Source: Siphonodentalium dalli (lineage: Eukaryota; Mollusca; Scaphopoda; Gadilida; Siphonodentaliidae). Taken from it: DNA of 64,000 nt. Each line of letters opens with the position of its first letter. Positions within the stretch are counted from its first letter, which is position 1. The notes under the pieces are model-generated. The model was not told the origin of the DNA. It made no database searches and saw only the letters and a program-made list of their open reading frames with translations. Below, in pieces: positions 54,901 to 59,489 of the stretch. The position numbers and the translations under genes are program-made. The stretch lies in contig CP136066.1 in the NCBI GenBank assembly GCA_032622095.1, positions 93,639,319 to 93,703,318 on the forward strand, read 5' to 3'.

Positions 54901-56404
54901 ATTGTCTCTTGTCACTAAGGAGATAAAAATGGATATCCTCCATATATTATATGCTCAATGAATATGGGAACTATATTTATCTATTCTGCAGATGATGAAG
55001 TGAACATGCAGCGAGAAGCTGTTGGCTTTGATACATCGATTGAAGGCGTGAGAACATTTATCGTCATAAATGACAAATCTCTTTGCAAATTCATATAATA
55101 AAAAGATTATCTAGTGTTTTTTTGAGTGGATACCGAAAATGATGTCACTCATGACGAGACAAATGTTTTTTTTTTAATTGTGGCAAGCAACACGCGAAAA
55201 TATACATTTGTATCTTTTTCAGGTGAGGCTTCCATTCTTCAAACGTTTTCCTTCAAGGAAAAGAATCACACTATTCCTATAGCAGGATGTAAATGTGTCA
55301 AAGGAATTATAAATAGAGAACAAAAAATCCAACTCATCAGGGACGAGGACATTATATATGAAGGTATTGTTTCTCCAACATGATTAACCCTTCCATGACT
55401 GGAGATTTCTGAAATTTTGCCAAAAACCCTGTGACAATGCATTCTCTTATATATGCAAGTCTCCCAAAGGGAGCCTCGCATATGTACAAGAATACATTGG
55501 CCTAACAATATTTATCTTGGCAGTGTAAGCCAGTGCATTCTCTTATATATGTGAGGCTCTCTATGGTAGACTCTCATATATAAGAGAATGCACTGGCACA
55601 GGATGTTTAATGCTGCACCAGCACAGCTCCCATCATGAAATGGTTAAATATGGAGTGAGGTTTCTTTCCCTGCAGTTAAAACAACATCACTATTGATGAA
55701 GTGTACGTCCACAAGTCTGGCTACATTCTTTTGTTGTCCCTCGACATACTCAGGTGACTGTATAAATCACCGGTGTCCGTCCTTGCATCTGTCCCACATT
55801 GTTTCCGGATGATATCTTCAGAAATATTTAATTAAATTAAACAATATTTGGAATATGAGCTTATTGGCACAGGCCAAGTTTGAATATGGGTGATATCCGC
55901 CCATTTTTGTCAGAGTTATGGTCCTTGTCGTTGACTTAGAATATGCTGATTATTTGGGGTTCGGTGTTATTTATCTGATTGTTTTCAAATTTGGTATATG
56001 GATTACTCACAGGTTATAAATTCATTTTCATTATAATTACTACGTTGTTTGCATCGTTCATAGAGCACATGACTCAAATTCATTCATTTGTTGCATATAT
56101 ATTTTGTTGAGTATAAAAGGAGATGGTTCCATAAATGGCTGGATTTAGTGTAGAGTACCCCTTTTAGTCAGATTTTAAATACACCATATCACCCCATGAA
56201 TTACTGAAATTTGTATTTGTTTTCTTTTCAGGATCGATTAAATCACTGAAACATTTAAAAACTGAAGTAAAGACTATAAAAAAGGACGTTGAATGTGGTA
56301 TATGTTTGGATGATCCTTCAGTTGAATTCCGACCAGGCGACACAATCGTTTGTTATCACATGGCTGATGTTCCACAAACGCTGAACTGGAAGTTAGGATT
56401 CTGA
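21723..56404 (+). CDS. MTIF2: Mitochondrial translation initiation factor IF-2, complete
   Basis: Sixteen exons with GT-AG borders and unbroken phase encode 713 residues, close to the 727 of the human protein as I recall it. Order: presequence (about 1-60, [13 protein letters not shown]), N-terminal helical region, then the G domain with GHVDHGKT (180-187), [10 protein letters not shown] (204-213), DTPGH (227-231), NKVD (281-284) and SALK (317-320). Domain II follows, then a long charged linker (about 431-500), characteristic of mitochondrial IF2, domain III ([18 protein letters not shown]) and domain IV ending KLGF. IF-2mt is a GTPase that delivers fMet-tRNA to the small mitoribosomal subunit in the matrix. 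No frameshift or missing catalytic residue was seen. An upstream 5' UTR exon is likely, since an AG precedes the ATG at 21719-21720. Confidence 0.95.
21992..22078. mobile_element. TTAA-2 family, one-ended fragment
   Basis: Begins TTAA CCATTTCTTTACTAAATAC and continues 'gatgagtagttatccc' and 'gttcagataataagttcaac', then stops. Confidence 0.65.
22138..22160. repeat. Poly-G run
   Basis: About 22 consecutive G in intron 1 of MTIF2. Length may be unreliable. Confidence 0.65.
22622..22806 (-). pseudogene. Broken C2H2 zinc-finger fragment
   Basis: The minus strand reads [19 protein letters not shown], the linker [23 protein letters not shown], then a one-base shift moves the frame to [11 protein letters not shown], followed by a stop and CDVCHN. 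This is two to three C2H2 fingers with their TGEKP-type linkers, broken by a frameshift and a nonsense codon. It abuts, and may lie inside, the foldback element at 22807-23055. No intact source gene is in the window. Confidence 0.8.
22807..23055. mobile_element. Foldback hAT-like element, right half
   Basis: Starts in the internal segment ('gatgtgcacacccattgggc', 'gaggatatagagaactaaac'), has one partial core (22974-23026) and tip 'gtccagcaccatattttgag' + GCCTG (type B). The left tip was not found. Confidence 0.75.
23150..23720. repeat. Dispersed repeat, about three degenerate units
   Basis: Units of 'gatgctatccgatgcaataactcaaa', 'atttttcatccgatc', 'ggcacaccctcacctgtata' and 'tggtatcgatcagttgatc'. 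A further group of the same units lies at 24190-24600. Confidence 0.65.
24190..24600. repeat. Dispersed repeat, same units as 23150-23720
   Basis: 'ttgatcagttgattagattggg', 'aatgctatctgatttgataactc' and 'aagacacactcttcacttg' recur about every 130-150 bp. Confidence 0.6.
24925..25036 (+). CDS. MTIF2: MTIF2 exon 2
   Basis: Acceptor cttgacag|TCAG and donor GATATAA|gtacgt. Encodes [16 protein letters not shown] then [15 protein letters not shown], matching the 'VEELAQAMNKD' helix of animal IF-2mt. Leaves in phase 1. Confidence 0.88.
25148..25406. mobile_element. TTAA-2 family element, complete
   Basis: TTAA at both ends, tips TCCTTTCTATACTAAACG / TATAGTAAAGTATAGAAAGG, and the interior inverted pair around 'gttcagataataa' / 'ttattaatgaac'. 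Confidence 0.78.
26038..26785. mobile_element. Foldback hAT-like element (type C tips) interrupted by a TTAA element
   Basis: Left tip CAAGCCTGAGTTTAG, core at 26044-26112, internal segment broken at 'tttggggat' and resumed at 'agaaactaag', right tip CACACTAAACTCAGGCTTA. Confidence 0.8.
26231..26596. mobile_element. Hairpin-TTAA family, third tip type (CCCTTTACCCAACA)
   Basis: TTAA at both ends, tips CCCTTTACCCAACAAAGCGG / CTGTTGGGTAAAGGG. It carries the same AATGCATTCTC hairpin as other family members, with the TCGACC/GGTCGC loop type and an extra half-hairpin. Inserted in the foldback element at 26038-26785. Confidence 0.85.
26990..27110. repeat. Dispersed degenerate repeat, short copy
   Basis: 'gataacttgaacaaacatca', 'attcatatttggtatatcga' and 'acttgatagagttc', similar to the 44.86-45.44 kb array. 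Confidence 0.5.
27354..27425 (+). CDS. MTIF2: MTIF2 exon 3 (72 bp)
   Basis: Acceptor ttcattcag|ATTATG and donor CTCAG|gtaagt. Encodes [15 protein letters not shown] through TFKPDS. Phase 1 on both sides, so skipping it would keep frame. It fills precisely the gap between exons 2 and 4 relative to the family, which argues that it is real. Confidence 0.82.
27785..28012. repeat. Compound inverted repeat (three nested pairs)
   Basis: 'tatagttcac' / 'gtgaactata', 'gactatgccaaaatagt' / 'actattttggcatagtc' and 'aatgcatg' / 'catgcatt' nest within about 230 bp. Decayed relatives lie at 52405-52445 and 53225-53376. Confidence 0.65.
28977..29216. mobile_element. Hairpin-TTAA family element, complete
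   Basis: TTAA at both ends. Tips CCCTTCCATGACTGGAGCTT / AGCTCCCATCACGAAAGGG. First hairpin intact, second lacks most of its right arm. Confidence 0.85.
29453..29650. mobile_element. TTAA-2 family element, right end lost
   Basis: TTAACCCTTTCTTATCCCAC start and family interior to 'tttcctaagagataactact'. The right tip is replaced by unrelated sequence. Confidence 0.65.
29690..29970. mobile_element. Hairpin-TTAA family element, inverted orientation
   Basis: TTAA (29690-29693) and TTGA (29967-29970), tips CTCTTTCATGACGGCAGCTG / AGCTCCAGTCATGGAAGGG, two intact hairpins of the TCCCATAGGGA loop type. Confidence 0.83.
30827..30944 (+). CDS. MTIF2: MTIF2 exon 4
   Basis: Acceptor tcttccag|TGTT and donor AGACA|gtgagt. 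Encodes [18 protein letters not shown] and a basic stretch to IKDVVR. Leaves in phase 2. Confidence 0.88.
31067..31262. mobile_element. Foldback hAT-like element, compact form
   Basis: Tips CAAGCCTTGAAATAGGGTGT and its inverse (type A), near-identical 8-bp flanks TGTAGCAG (31059-31066) and TGTAGTAG (31263-31270). One full core and one half core. Begins 122 bases after MTIF2 exon 4. Confidence 0.9.
31725..32070. repeat. Dispersed repeat of 'AGCTCACCTGAGACAGTCTC' type
   Basis: Begins 'tttttagctcacctgagaca', then 'gtccgtccgtccatccatct', 'atgggttcatatttggtgtg' and 'aaccagggccataactctat'. Resembles a repeat I recall as abundant in bivalves. Confidence 0.6.
32572..33111 (-). pseudogene. Intron-less protein-like frame with two in-frame stops, unidentified
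   Basis: One minus-strand frame reads [20 protein letters not shown], through [38 protein letters not shown] to MLQGGGVAQ, then stop (32776-32778), seven codons, a second stop (32752-32754), then [20 protein letters not shown] to [12 protein letters not shown] and a final stop at 32572. The composition is protein-like on both sides of the stops. A poly(A) signal (AATAAA, minus) follows at about 32557-32562. An ATG in good context (aaaATGG at 33107) is in another frame. It could be a decayed retrocopy or a young gene with sequence errors. I do not recognise the family. It lies in MTIF2 intron 4, antisense. Confidence 0.5.
33120..36130. other. MTIF2 intron 4 interior, no gene seen
   Basis: AT-rich sequence without recognised repeat structure except the palindrome at 35030-35112. 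Confidence 0.4.
35030..35112. repeat. Palindrome CCACTTGCCAAATTTGCCAA / TTTGGCAAATTTTTTGGCAAGTGG
   Basis: An 83-bp inverted repeat of TTGCCAA motifs in AT-rich intron. It could fold into a long hairpin. No target duplication visible. Confidence 0.7.
36141..36207. mobile_element. Foldback hAT-like element, short right-end fragment
   Basis: 'aaatcactaaattcaccctc' half core and tip 'ccagcaccatattttgag' + GCCTG (type B). Confidence 0.7.
36333..36493 (+). CDS. MTIF2: MTIF2 exon 5 (P-loop)
   Basis: Acceptor atgttttag|GCCC and donor TGTTG|gtaagt. Encodes [20 protein letters not shown] and the switch I segment [10 protein letters not shown]. The G1 Lys-Thr and Thr of GGIT are intact. Confidence 0.97.
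36525..37112. mobile_element. Hairpin-TTAA family element expanded by an internal minisatellite
   Basis: TTAACCCTTTGATGACAGGA left tip. Two hairpins with the TCGACTATAGGTCGC-type loop lie 400 bp apart, separated by 'tttatcattttttcttacat' repeats. The right end is altered (GTCAAGCTAGCTTAA), repeating the GCTAGCTTAA found at the left border. It begins 31 bases after MTIF2 exon 5. Confidence 0.82.
36650..36990. repeat. AT-rich minisatellite of about 28-35 bp
   Basis: Imperfect units of 'acattctttaacaattttatcattttt' inside a hairpin-TTAA element. The same unit occurs once or twice in the copy at 26425-26490, so it is an expanded native part of the element. Confidence 0.75.
37113..37364. mobile_element. 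TTAA-2 family element, complete
   Basis: TTAA at both ends, tips CACTTTATTTACTAAATGG / CTTTAGTAAAGAAAGGA, central inverted pair 'gttcagataataagttatat' / 'aacttattatctgaac'. It directly abuts the preceding hairpin element. Confidence 0.75.
37870..38132. mobile_element. Hairpin-TTAA family element
   Basis: Left tip decayed, two hairpins of the TCCCATAGGGA loop type, right tip AGCTCCTGTTATGAAAGGG followed by ATAA shared with the next element. Confidence 0.78.
38129..38313. mobile_element. TTAA-2 family element abutting the preceding one
   Basis: ATAA CCCTTTCTATAGTGAATGG start, TTAA end at 38310-38313. Two different TTAA families meet at one (mutated) target. Confidence 0.75.
38590..38885. repeat. 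Dispersed repeat, relative of 19600-20100
   Basis: 'aacatggcctccagtggcca', 'atatttattggagaaatgtt' and 'ttacagacctgtttaggatc' match the 19.85-20.03 kb segment. Confidence 0.6.
39169..39345 (+). CDS. MTIF2: MTIF2 exon 6 (switch II)
   Basis: Acceptor ttttcag|TAAC and donor AAATG|gtaaga. Encodes [20 protein letters not shown], then [23 protein letters not shown] is the G3 motif. The His is the catalytic residue in this GTPase class. Confidence 0.97.
39765..40240. repeat. Dispersed repeat, two units
   Basis: 'atacgcccatttgaaagaat', 'tccatctgtctgtccttcaa', 'tggatgataacttgagtttg' (twice, about 155 bp apart) and 'agatcaagttcggcccgatg'. Confidence 0.65.
40789..40838 (+). CDS. MTIF2: MTIF2 exon 7 (NKxD)
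   Basis: A 50-base exon, acceptor catgtag|TTCC and donor ATATC|gtaagt. Encodes [17 protein letters not shown], with the guanine-specificity motif NKVD. Confidence 0.95.
41044..41246. mobile_element. Hairpin-TTAA family element, decayed
   Basis: TTAACCCTTCTATGAATAGAG left tip, shortened hairpins, 'ttaacttgaccttgtaagcc' linker, right tip AGCTCCCGTCATGATAGAG with TAAA. Confidence 0.72.
41520..42162. repeat. Foldback element plus 260 bp flank, inverted copy at 57.3-57.8 kb
   Basis: 41784-42162 is a type C foldback element (right tip CACACTAAACTCAGGCTTG). The flank 41520-41780 ('ttgtcttgggcctctaatag', 'ttcttcaggctgttaataaa', 'ataaagagcagtttctttta') occurs inverted at 57540-57790. Confidence 0.75.
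42804..42899. repeat. Long palindrome ATTGTCAAGTTCATGCACTT
   Basis: Arms of about 38 bp (ATTGTCAAGTTCAT...GTTATGTAAACAAAAG and inverse) around a short loop. One arm with flanks recurs at 50740-50790 ('cactttgttatgtaaacaat'). Confidence 0.78.
43328..43480. mobile_element. MITE with ACAGTAATGCCCTAAATAAT tips, copy 1
   Basis: Inverted ends ACAGTAATGCCCTAAATAAT...ATTATTTAGGCCGTTACTGT enclose 'cgactccttaaccacagcag' and its inverse. Ends 27 bp before MTIF2 exon 8. Confidence 0.82.
43508..43597 (+). CDS. MTIF2: MTIF2 exon 8 (SAL motif)
   Basis: Acceptor tgcttcag|GAAA and donor CTCAAG|gtacgg. Thirty codons, [11 protein letters not shown] to [12 protein letters not shown]. Phase 0 both sides. A MITE ends 27 bases upstream of its first base. 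Confidence 0.95.
43713..44134. mobile_element. Foldback hAT-like element with exact 8-bp duplication
   Basis: Tip CAAGCCTGGATATTG and inverse, flanked by TTTCTCAG (43705-43712, 44135-44142). Two cores and the long internal segment. A poly-G run (about 44084-44099) replaces part of the second core. Confidence 0.88.
44422..44546 (+). CDS. MTIF2: MTIF2 exon 9
   Basis: Acceptor tttgcag|GGTG and donor AGAGG|gtaggt. Encodes [18 protein letters not shown] through [15 protein letters not shown]. Using the next GT (gtaagc) four bases on would put TAG in frame, which decides the donor. A relative of the MITE before exon 8 starts about 28 bases after the exon. Confidence 0.93.
44575..44722. mobile_element. 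MITE with ACAGTAATGCCCTAAATAAT tips, copy 2 (rearranged)
   Basis: Identical to copy 1 over most of its first 100 bases, then folds back through 'cgccattcatcgga...tccgatgaatggc' and ends GGGCATTACTGT. Starts about 28 bp after MTIF2 exon 9. Confidence 0.82.
44850..45440. repeat. Tandem dispersed repeat, four units of about 135-150 bp
   Basis: 'gataacttgaacaaatatca', 'ttgatattcggtatatgaga', 'caacaatgtcttgattgagt' and 'tattttgggcatagttatgg' recur from 44882, 45017, 45169 and 45311. Confidence 0.8.
45788..45983. mobile_element. TTAA-2 family element
   Basis: TTAA at both ends, tips CTCTTTCTATAATAAATGG / TATTTAATATAGAAAGGG. Interior shortened. Confidence 0.78.
46066..46336. mobile_element. TTAA-2 family element, opposite orientation
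   Basis: TTAA at both ends, tips CCCTTTCTATAACAAATAC / TATTTAATATAAAAAGGG. Interior reads as the inverse of 45788-45983, 80 bp away. Confidence 0.8.
46497..46575 (+). CDS. MTIF2: MTIF2 exon 10
   Basis: Acceptor ttgaacag|AAAA and donor CAAAG|gtcagg. Encodes [20 protein letters not shown] and NSWAK, the start of beta-barrel domain II. Confidence 0.95.
47480..48240. repeat. Tandem dispersed repeat, three units of 170 bp
   Basis: 'ttccgaccgataactccagt' at 47621, 47791 and 47961, with 'aaccaaagttggtatgtgta', 'caggccaagttcgaatatgg' and 'ttttcgacttagaatttgac' in each. Preceded by 'atacgcccttttgaaaaaag' and TCTGTCCGTC runs. Ends just before MTIF2 exon 11. Same family as 62090-63110. Confidence 0.88.
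48255..48380 (+). CDS. MTIF2: MTIF2 exon 11
   Basis: Acceptor ttcatag|GTCA and donor CTGAG|gtatat. Forty-two codons, [16 protein letters not shown], then [18 protein letters not shown], end of domain II. Phase 0 both sides. Confidence 0.95.
48385..50380. other. MTIF2 intron 11, no gene seen
   Basis: Unassigned. Open stretches at 49250-49501 and 49892-50221 lack family features, and no phase-compatible exon is missing from the protein here. Confidence 0.4.
50380..50830. repeat. Dispersed long repeat, relative of 4690-5435
   Basis: Shares 'acatgtgatgga...gcaatctcaataaaaaatg' and 'aatagtcacatccgctaatt...aacagaaagaatatt' with the copy at 4.7-5.3 kb, in permuted order. Contains a short (CA)n run at 50567-50577. 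Confidence 0.5.
51324..51558 (+). CDS. MTIF2: MTIF2 exon 12 (mitochondrial charged linker)
   Basis: Acceptor catttag|CAAG and donor CAAAG|gtgtgg. Encodes a Lys/Glu/Gln-rich helix ([28 protein letters not shown]) leading into CIVLKG. This linker between domains II and III is the region that in mammalian IF-2mt substitutes for bacterial IF1. A foldback element begins about 33 bases after the donor. Confidence 0.93.
51591..51908. mobile_element. Foldback hAT-like element, type B tips
   Basis: 'ttcaaaatatggtgttggac' left tip, two cores, right tip 'tctagcaccatattttcagg' + CCTG. Begins 33 bases after MTIF2 exon 12. Confidence 0.82.
52185..52322 (+). CDS. MTIF2: MTIF2 exon 13 (domain III)
   Basis: Acceptor gttgcag|GTGA and donor CGACG|gtgaga. 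Encodes [17 protein letters not shown] and [16 protein letters not shown], classic IF2 domain III signatures. Confidence 0.96.
53587..53751 (+). CDS. MTIF2: MTIF2 exon 14
   Basis: Acceptor gtttcag|GTGT and donor AACTG|gtaagt. Encodes [17 protein letters not shown], then [16 protein letters not shown] and PIKQEAITG. Leaves in phase 1. Confidence 0.95.
54535..54786. mobile_element. Hairpin-TTAA family, CCCTTTACCCAACA tip type, complete
   Basis: TTAA both ends, tips CCCTTTACCCAACAAACCGG / CTGTTGGGTAAAGGG, one intact AATGCATTCTC hairpin with the GCGACCTATGGTCAAC loop. Interior 'aaagcttcaacagcctaaaa' shared with 26231-26596. Confidence 0.88.
55223..55363 (+). CDS. MTIF2: MTIF2 exon 15
   Basis: Acceptor ttttcag|GTGA and donor GAAG|gtattg. 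Encodes [15 protein letters not shown], then [11 protein letters not shown] and [10 protein letters not shown]: domain IV, which binds the fMet-tRNA acceptor end in bacterial IF2. Confidence 0.95.
55384..55646. mobile_element. Hairpin-TTAA family element, complete
   Basis: TTAA both ends, tips CCCTTCCATGACTGGAGATT / AGCTCCCATCATGAAATGG, two hairpins and the standard linker. Begins 21 bases after MTIF2 exon 15. Confidence 0.87.
55735..56000. repeat. Dispersed repeat fragment
   Basis: 'tgtccgtccttgcatctgtc', 'ggatgatatcttcagaaata', 'caggccaagtttgaatatgg' and 'cagagttatggtccttgtcg'. Confidence 0.6.
56232..56404 (+). CDS. MTIF2: MTIF2 exon 16 and stop
   Basis: Acceptor cttttcag|GATC. Encodes [18 protein letters not shown], then [17 protein letters not shown] and a C-terminal LNWKLGF followed by TGA. 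The Gly-Phe end is shared with the mammalian protein. Confidence 0.95.
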
Positions 56405-56442
56405 CAACAGTTTTCATTTTCATGTGGATGAATATCATATTT

Positions 56443-56448
56443 AATAAA
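56443..56448 (+). terminator. Polyadenylation signal of MTIF2
   Basis: AATAAA starts 39 bases after the last base of the stop codon, giving a very short 3' UTR. A foldback element starts about 70 bases further on. Confidence 0.75.
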
Positions 56449-56517
56449 TCTGACCTGGCTTAGAGCTGAATACACTGTGTAGTATCCAGTGTGCTGGCTA
56501 TAGTTGCTGACATGAAC

Positions 56518-56670
56518 AGGCCTGAGTATAATCTGCTGGACAATTGCAGAATGAGGTCCCCAGAGGGTGAATTTAGTGACGCTACCCCACTGTATAGTGA
56601 TGCTACCCTGCAAAGTGGGCTATCATCACTAAATTAACTCTCTGTGGACCTCATTCTGCTTTGGCCTGAT
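56518..56670. mobile_element. Foldback hAT-like element, left part
   Basis: 'ctgctggacaattgcagaatgagg' type B-like tip and one core with a duplicated centre. It may continue at 57303 beyond the inserted repeat. Confidence 0.7.
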
Positions 56671-56700
56671 CTTTATTACAAAATCAACGTTTTTTTAGTT

Positions 56701-57302
56701 ATACCCCCCGCAACGAAGTTAGGGGGGGTATACTGGAGTCAGCTTGTCCGTCGTCCGTCCGTCCGTCCGTGGACACAAATTTGTCCGGAGTTTTTCTCAG
56801 TCGTTTTTTGATCAATTTCCTTGAAACTTGGTATAGACATCAACCACCATGGGAACCTGTTTACCTGCGATTATGACGTCTGTCGGACTTTTTTTGGTGG
56901 AGTTATCCCCCTTTTTCGACTTAGAAACTTTTTTTGCAACATGCATAATTTTGTCCGAGCTTTTATTCCTACATTTTTCGGTCAATGTTTTTTAATCTTG
57001 GCACTGATATTTAGTACCATGGGAACCTGTGCACCTGCGATTATGACGTCTGTCCGACATTTTTTGTGTGGAGTTATTCCCCTTTTTCGACTTAGAAATT
57101 TTTTCGCAACATACATAATTTTGTCCAAGCTTTTATTCCTACATTTTTCGGTCAATAGGTTTAAGATTAGGGTTATGGTTGTACACCTGCAATGGGAACT
57201 GTTATTTTATTATTTTAACTAAATGTTTACTGACATGTGAAACATCTTAGTATTTTAAAAACAGGGGGGTATCCGTAGTCCCATTGGGACAGTCACACCT
57301 CT
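56701..57302. repeat. ATACCCCCCGCAACGAAGTT-type dispersed repeat
   Basis: Starts ATACCCCCCGCAACGAAGTT with the short hairpin CCCCCC...GGGGGGGTAT, a TCCG microsatellite (56750-56771), two units of about 180 bp ('accatgggaacctgt', 'gcgattatgacgtctgt', 'ccctttttcgacttag') and ends 'ggggggtatccgtagtccca'. The beginning and composition are typical of a repeat I recall from lophotrochozoan genomes. Confidence 0.75.
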
Positions 57303-57790
57303 AGTTTCTTTAGAAACTTCATCATGAAGATTCTTCTTTTTTTAGTTTCTCTATATCTCCAAATTGGCAGACGATGCATTGCATAATCGAGGTGCCCAAT
57401 GGGTGCAGATCACAATATTCACCATCTGGGAACTTAACTGAGTCTAGGTCTCCCATGCAGAATGAGGTCCACAGAGGAAGGAATTTGGCGATGCTAGCCC
57501 GCTATACCCTCTGGGGACCTTAATCTGCAAATGACAGGCATTCTACGTAGAAGTGAAATGAATTCTCTTCATATTGACTATGCAATATATAAAGCAAGAT
57601 AATAAAAGAAACTGCTCTTTATAGTTGTTTCATACTACAGAGAAAATAGGTCCTGTTTTGAGGCTAGTTTCCTTCTCTTTAATATATACAATAACATGAT
57701 TTTGGAGGATATTATGATTTATTAACAGCCTGAAGAAATAATTTACAGCCCAGCATTCTATTGGAGGCCCAAGACAAATTCGAGAAAGTA
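57303..57790. repeat. Foldback element right part plus flank, inverted relative of 41520-42162
   Basis: Internal segment 'agtttctctatatctccaaa', partial core, 'caaatgacaggcattctacg', then 'aagaaactgctctttatag' and 'ttggaggcccaagacaaatt', the reverse of 41520-41790. Confidence 0.75.
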
Positions 57791-57848
57791 TTTGGTGATG
57801 CTAGCCCGCCGTGCTGCTAATATCCAGCACCATATTCTCAGGCCTGGA
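57791..57848. mobile_element. Foldback element right-end fragment
   Basis: 'ggtgatgctagcccgccgtg' then 'atccagcaccatattctcag' + GCCTG (type B tip). Confidence 0.6.
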
Positions 57849-58011
57849 CATGAATTAGATTGAACTAAACTCATCAAAGCTGGATGGGTGTAGTAAACCA
57901 AAAGACATACTTTTTTATTATATTGTGCCAAACAGTGTGAAGTTCCATACAAGGAGGGAAAAGTCGGAGACCACTCAACTGAAAGAGAATCAAGAGAAAA
58001 CACATTTATTG

Positions 58012-58203
58012 CATTTAATAGGTCGTTTGTTCAACTTATTATCTAAACATTTCCCTCAATAAATAGGGCTGTTTATGCACTTTTATTTATCTGTCATCTG
58101 CTTGGTTTTATCACCTTAACATCCCTCCAAATGAATGACAGACTATTCCAATGTATACTTTTACAACTGAATGGGAGAATCCATTTAGTATAGAAAGGGT
58201 TAA
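58012..58203. mobile_element. TTAA-2 family element, left end incomplete
   Basis: 'ttgttcaacttattatctaa' interior, then 'gggagaatccatttagtata' GAAAGGG and TTAA (58200-58203). Confidence 0.7.
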
Positions 58204-58279
58204 CCGAATGCACATCAAAAAGATTTTAAACAAGTCTTCATTAATGATCAGTAGACTGAGATTTCTATATTTATGTAAT

Positions 58280-58716
58280 GGTTAGAGCACAAGAATTGTT
58301 CTTTACCAGAATAAATCGAGTCAAAGACGAGATTTATTCTTGTAAAGAACTATTCGCGTGCTCTGACCGACTTAGAGCACAATTGATCCCACATAATTCA
58401 ATCAACTGGAAATGTGCCGTTGAGCGTGTTTTGACCACGACGCACAATCCGTGCGCTGGCCGCGATTGGACGCAATAGCCGGTTAGCCACGCCCAACAAT
58501 GTGATTAACATGAACTGATCGCCGTTGAATGTGAATATATATGTCCGAAACAACAATGACTGGTCCCACTTTGAAGCGCCCGTACGATTTGTCTGTTATG
58601 AGTTGCGTGTGCCTAACAATGGGATAATCATTGAACTATTCCTTCGCCAGCCTTGGGAATTGGTATGCTTTACCAAAAATCAGGGAAAGATTGCAATAAT
58701 GGGATTGTGCTCTAAG
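58280..58716. repeat. Compound inverted repeat with four TTAGAGCACAA motifs
   Basis: 58280-58367 is a hairpin (GGTTAGAGCACAAGAATTGT...inverse). 58371-58716 is bounded by CTTAGAGCACAAT / ATTGTGCTCTAAG. Both use the same terminal motif, so one element may have inserted beside a deleted relative. No coding evidence, although open frames cross it. Confidence 0.7.
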
Positions 58717-58951
58717 TATTAATTAGTGTGTATTCTTTTATTTGATTGGTCGATATCTACAAGATATGGGATCGTCTCCATTGAAACGCATGATATTTTC
58801 ATTGAATCACTAAACAAATTCATGTATTATGTGGTAGCCTCGTTCCGGGAATTAGAACCTCCAGAAATGTCTTGTATCTTGTAGGAGCTTCCTTCCGGAA
58901 TATCAATTTACTTTTTGGTTATGGTATAAAGTGTAATGTCAAAGTTGACGG

Positions 58952-59213
58952 TTAACCCTTCCATGACTGGAGCTTCCTGAAATTTTGTGAAAACCCTGTA
59001 CCAATGCATTCTCTTATATATGCGAGTCTCCCATAGGGAGCCTCGCATATATAAGAGAGTACATTGGCCTAACAATATTCACCTTGACCTTGTAAGCCAG
59101 TGCATTCTCTTAAATATGTAAGACTCCCTATGGGAGACTTGAATATATAAGAGAATTCACTGGCACAGGATATGTAATGCTGCACCAGCGCAGCTCCTGC
59201 TATGAAAGGTTAT
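58952..59213. mobile_element. Hairpin-TTAA family element, complete
   Basis: TTAA at the left, TTAT at the right, tips CCCTTCCATGACTGGAGCTT / AGCTCCTGCTATGAAAGG. Two hairpins. Confidence 0.85.
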
Positions 59214-59489
59214 CATAACTGGTTATATTTGAAGTGCCACTGGGAAAGGAAAGTAAAGTCAACAGATAAATTTGTAAATTTGTCTGTTCATGTAGTACAG
59301 GTTTTACCTGCCCTCAGCTAGCCGTATCCCATTCGGCCTCATGGGATATGACTATTTGGCTGGCTTAGGGTAGGTAACAGCCCGTACTACTTAAGCAAAC
59401 ACGGTGTAACTAATAATATTGGTCTGGATCATTTTTAGGTCAGATTTTTAATTTGCTTGATTATGGGTCAAACCTCCATATAAATCTGA

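Noticed and set aside
54992-55049. Candidate extra MTIF2 exon (tctgcag|ATGATGAAGTG..., reading [14 protein letters not shown])
   Set aside because: It is open in the required frame, but a frame-keeping end would need a GC donor (GAAG|gcgtga). Exon 14 joins exon 15 directly to give [11 protein letters not shown], which fits the family without a gap. It could still be a rare cassette exon.
56821-57222. 133-codon open frame with internal duplication
   Set aside because: It lies in the ATACCCCCCGCAACG-type repeat; the duplication mirrors the 180-bp repeat units.
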